From NCBI GenBank assembly GCA_964350605.1, contig CAYGKP010000142.1:1-6767 (forward strand): a DNA stretch of 6,767 nt, in the 5' to 3' direction. The notes under the pieces are model-generated. The model worked only from the letters and a program-made list of their open reading frames with translations, was not told where the DNA came from and searched no databases. The translations under genes and the position numbers were made by a program. The stretch is from CAYGKP01 sp964350605 (lineage in GTDB: Bacteria; Bacteroidota; Bacteroidia; Cytophagales; JAAEPT01). This document shows, piece by piece, positions 6,649 through 6,767 of the stretch. Position 1 is the stretch's first letter. Each line of letters starts with the position of its first letter.

Positions 6649-6656
6649 CAAAGGTA
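6649..6656 (-). promoter_or_regulatory. Candidate Bacteroidota -7 promoter element of the aminotransferase gene
   Basis: Read on the - strand this is TACCTTTG, an exact match to TAnnTTTG, ending 6 bases before the ATG at 6642. No good -33 TTG is found at the usual distance; the nearest TTG (6686-6688) is about 29 bases upstream. As with the element at 1865, the start of transcription would fall on or next to the start codon, giving a leaderless or very short leader. Confidence 0.5.
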
Positions 6657-6667
6657 CGAAAAGGGCC

Positions 6668-6766
6668 CTAGACCGCCTCGAGGCGCAAATGATCCAAATC
6701 GAGAACCACCGCGTCCGCTGCTTGGTCGTGCAGCCATCGACGTTTGGAGTCGCGCAGGGTCAACAG
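6668..6766 (-). CDS. Possible C-terminal end of an unidentified gene (5' end outside the window)
   Basis: On the - strand an open frame enters from the right edge and runs 32 codons to a TAG at 6668-6670, ending LDLDHLRLEAV. It stops 25 bases before the ATG of the aminotransferase gene, with the TAnnTTTG element between them, which is a sensible tandem arrangement. About two thirds of its codons end in G or C, like the neighbouring genes. It has no start in the window and I do not recognise the family. The opposite strand is also open here from an ATG at 6689, so the choice of strand is uncertain. Confidence 0.4.
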   Translation of the reverse strand: MLTLRDSKRRWLHDQAADAVVLDLDHLRLEAV

Positions 6767-6767
6767 C

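Noticed and set aside
6689..6767. + strand open frame starting with ATG at 6689 and running off the right edge
   Set aside because: It is only 26 codons long in the window with no promoter or ribosome site; the - strand frame ending at 6668 fits the tandem arrangement better, though the data do not settle it.

Overview
The window looks like a piece of a fairly GC-rich Bacteroidota chromosome. Three things point that way. Two genes have the Bacteroidota-type -7 element TAnnTTTG directly before their ATG. No start codon that lies in the window has a clear Shine-Dalgarno sequence, and several are preceded by T- or pyrimidine-rich DNA. Two predicted exported proteins have short Lys-Leu-rich signal peptides ending in Lys-Ala-Gln, a very common form in this phylum. 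I cannot name a genus. The window is densely coding, and no stretch over 300 bases lacks a gene.

Left part, + strand (1-3503): a serine-biosynthesis block. The first gene is cut by the left edge. It encodes a fusion of a SerB-like HAD phosphoserine phosphatase and a full-length E. coli-type SerA (3-phosphoglycerate dehydrogenase) with a C-terminal ACT domain. It is followed by a class-V aminotransferase best read as the phosphoserine aminotransferase (SerC role). Together the two genes would cover all three steps from 3-phosphoglycerate to serine. A small predicted outer-membrane or exported beta-rich protein follows after 16 bp.

Middle, - strand (3506-5236): an AlkD-family DNA alkylation repair protein ends 2 bp from the exported-protein gene, so the two are convergent. 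Upstream of alkD lies a strong intrinsic terminator. It ends an unrecognised 334-residue secreted protein gene whose base composition is visibly poorer in G+C than the serine genes. A near-perfect inverted repeat sits 20 bp upstream of that gene's ATG.

Right part, - strand (5323-6766): a fold-type I PLP aminotransferase (class I/II) with a TAnnTTTG element 6 bp before its ATG, then the apparent C-terminal end of another gene running off the right edge.

I see no mobile element, CRISPR array, tRNA, rRNA or defence system. The most notable points are the SerB-SerA fusion next to a SerC-like gene, and the two promoters placed so close to the ATG that the transcripts would be leaderless or nearly so.
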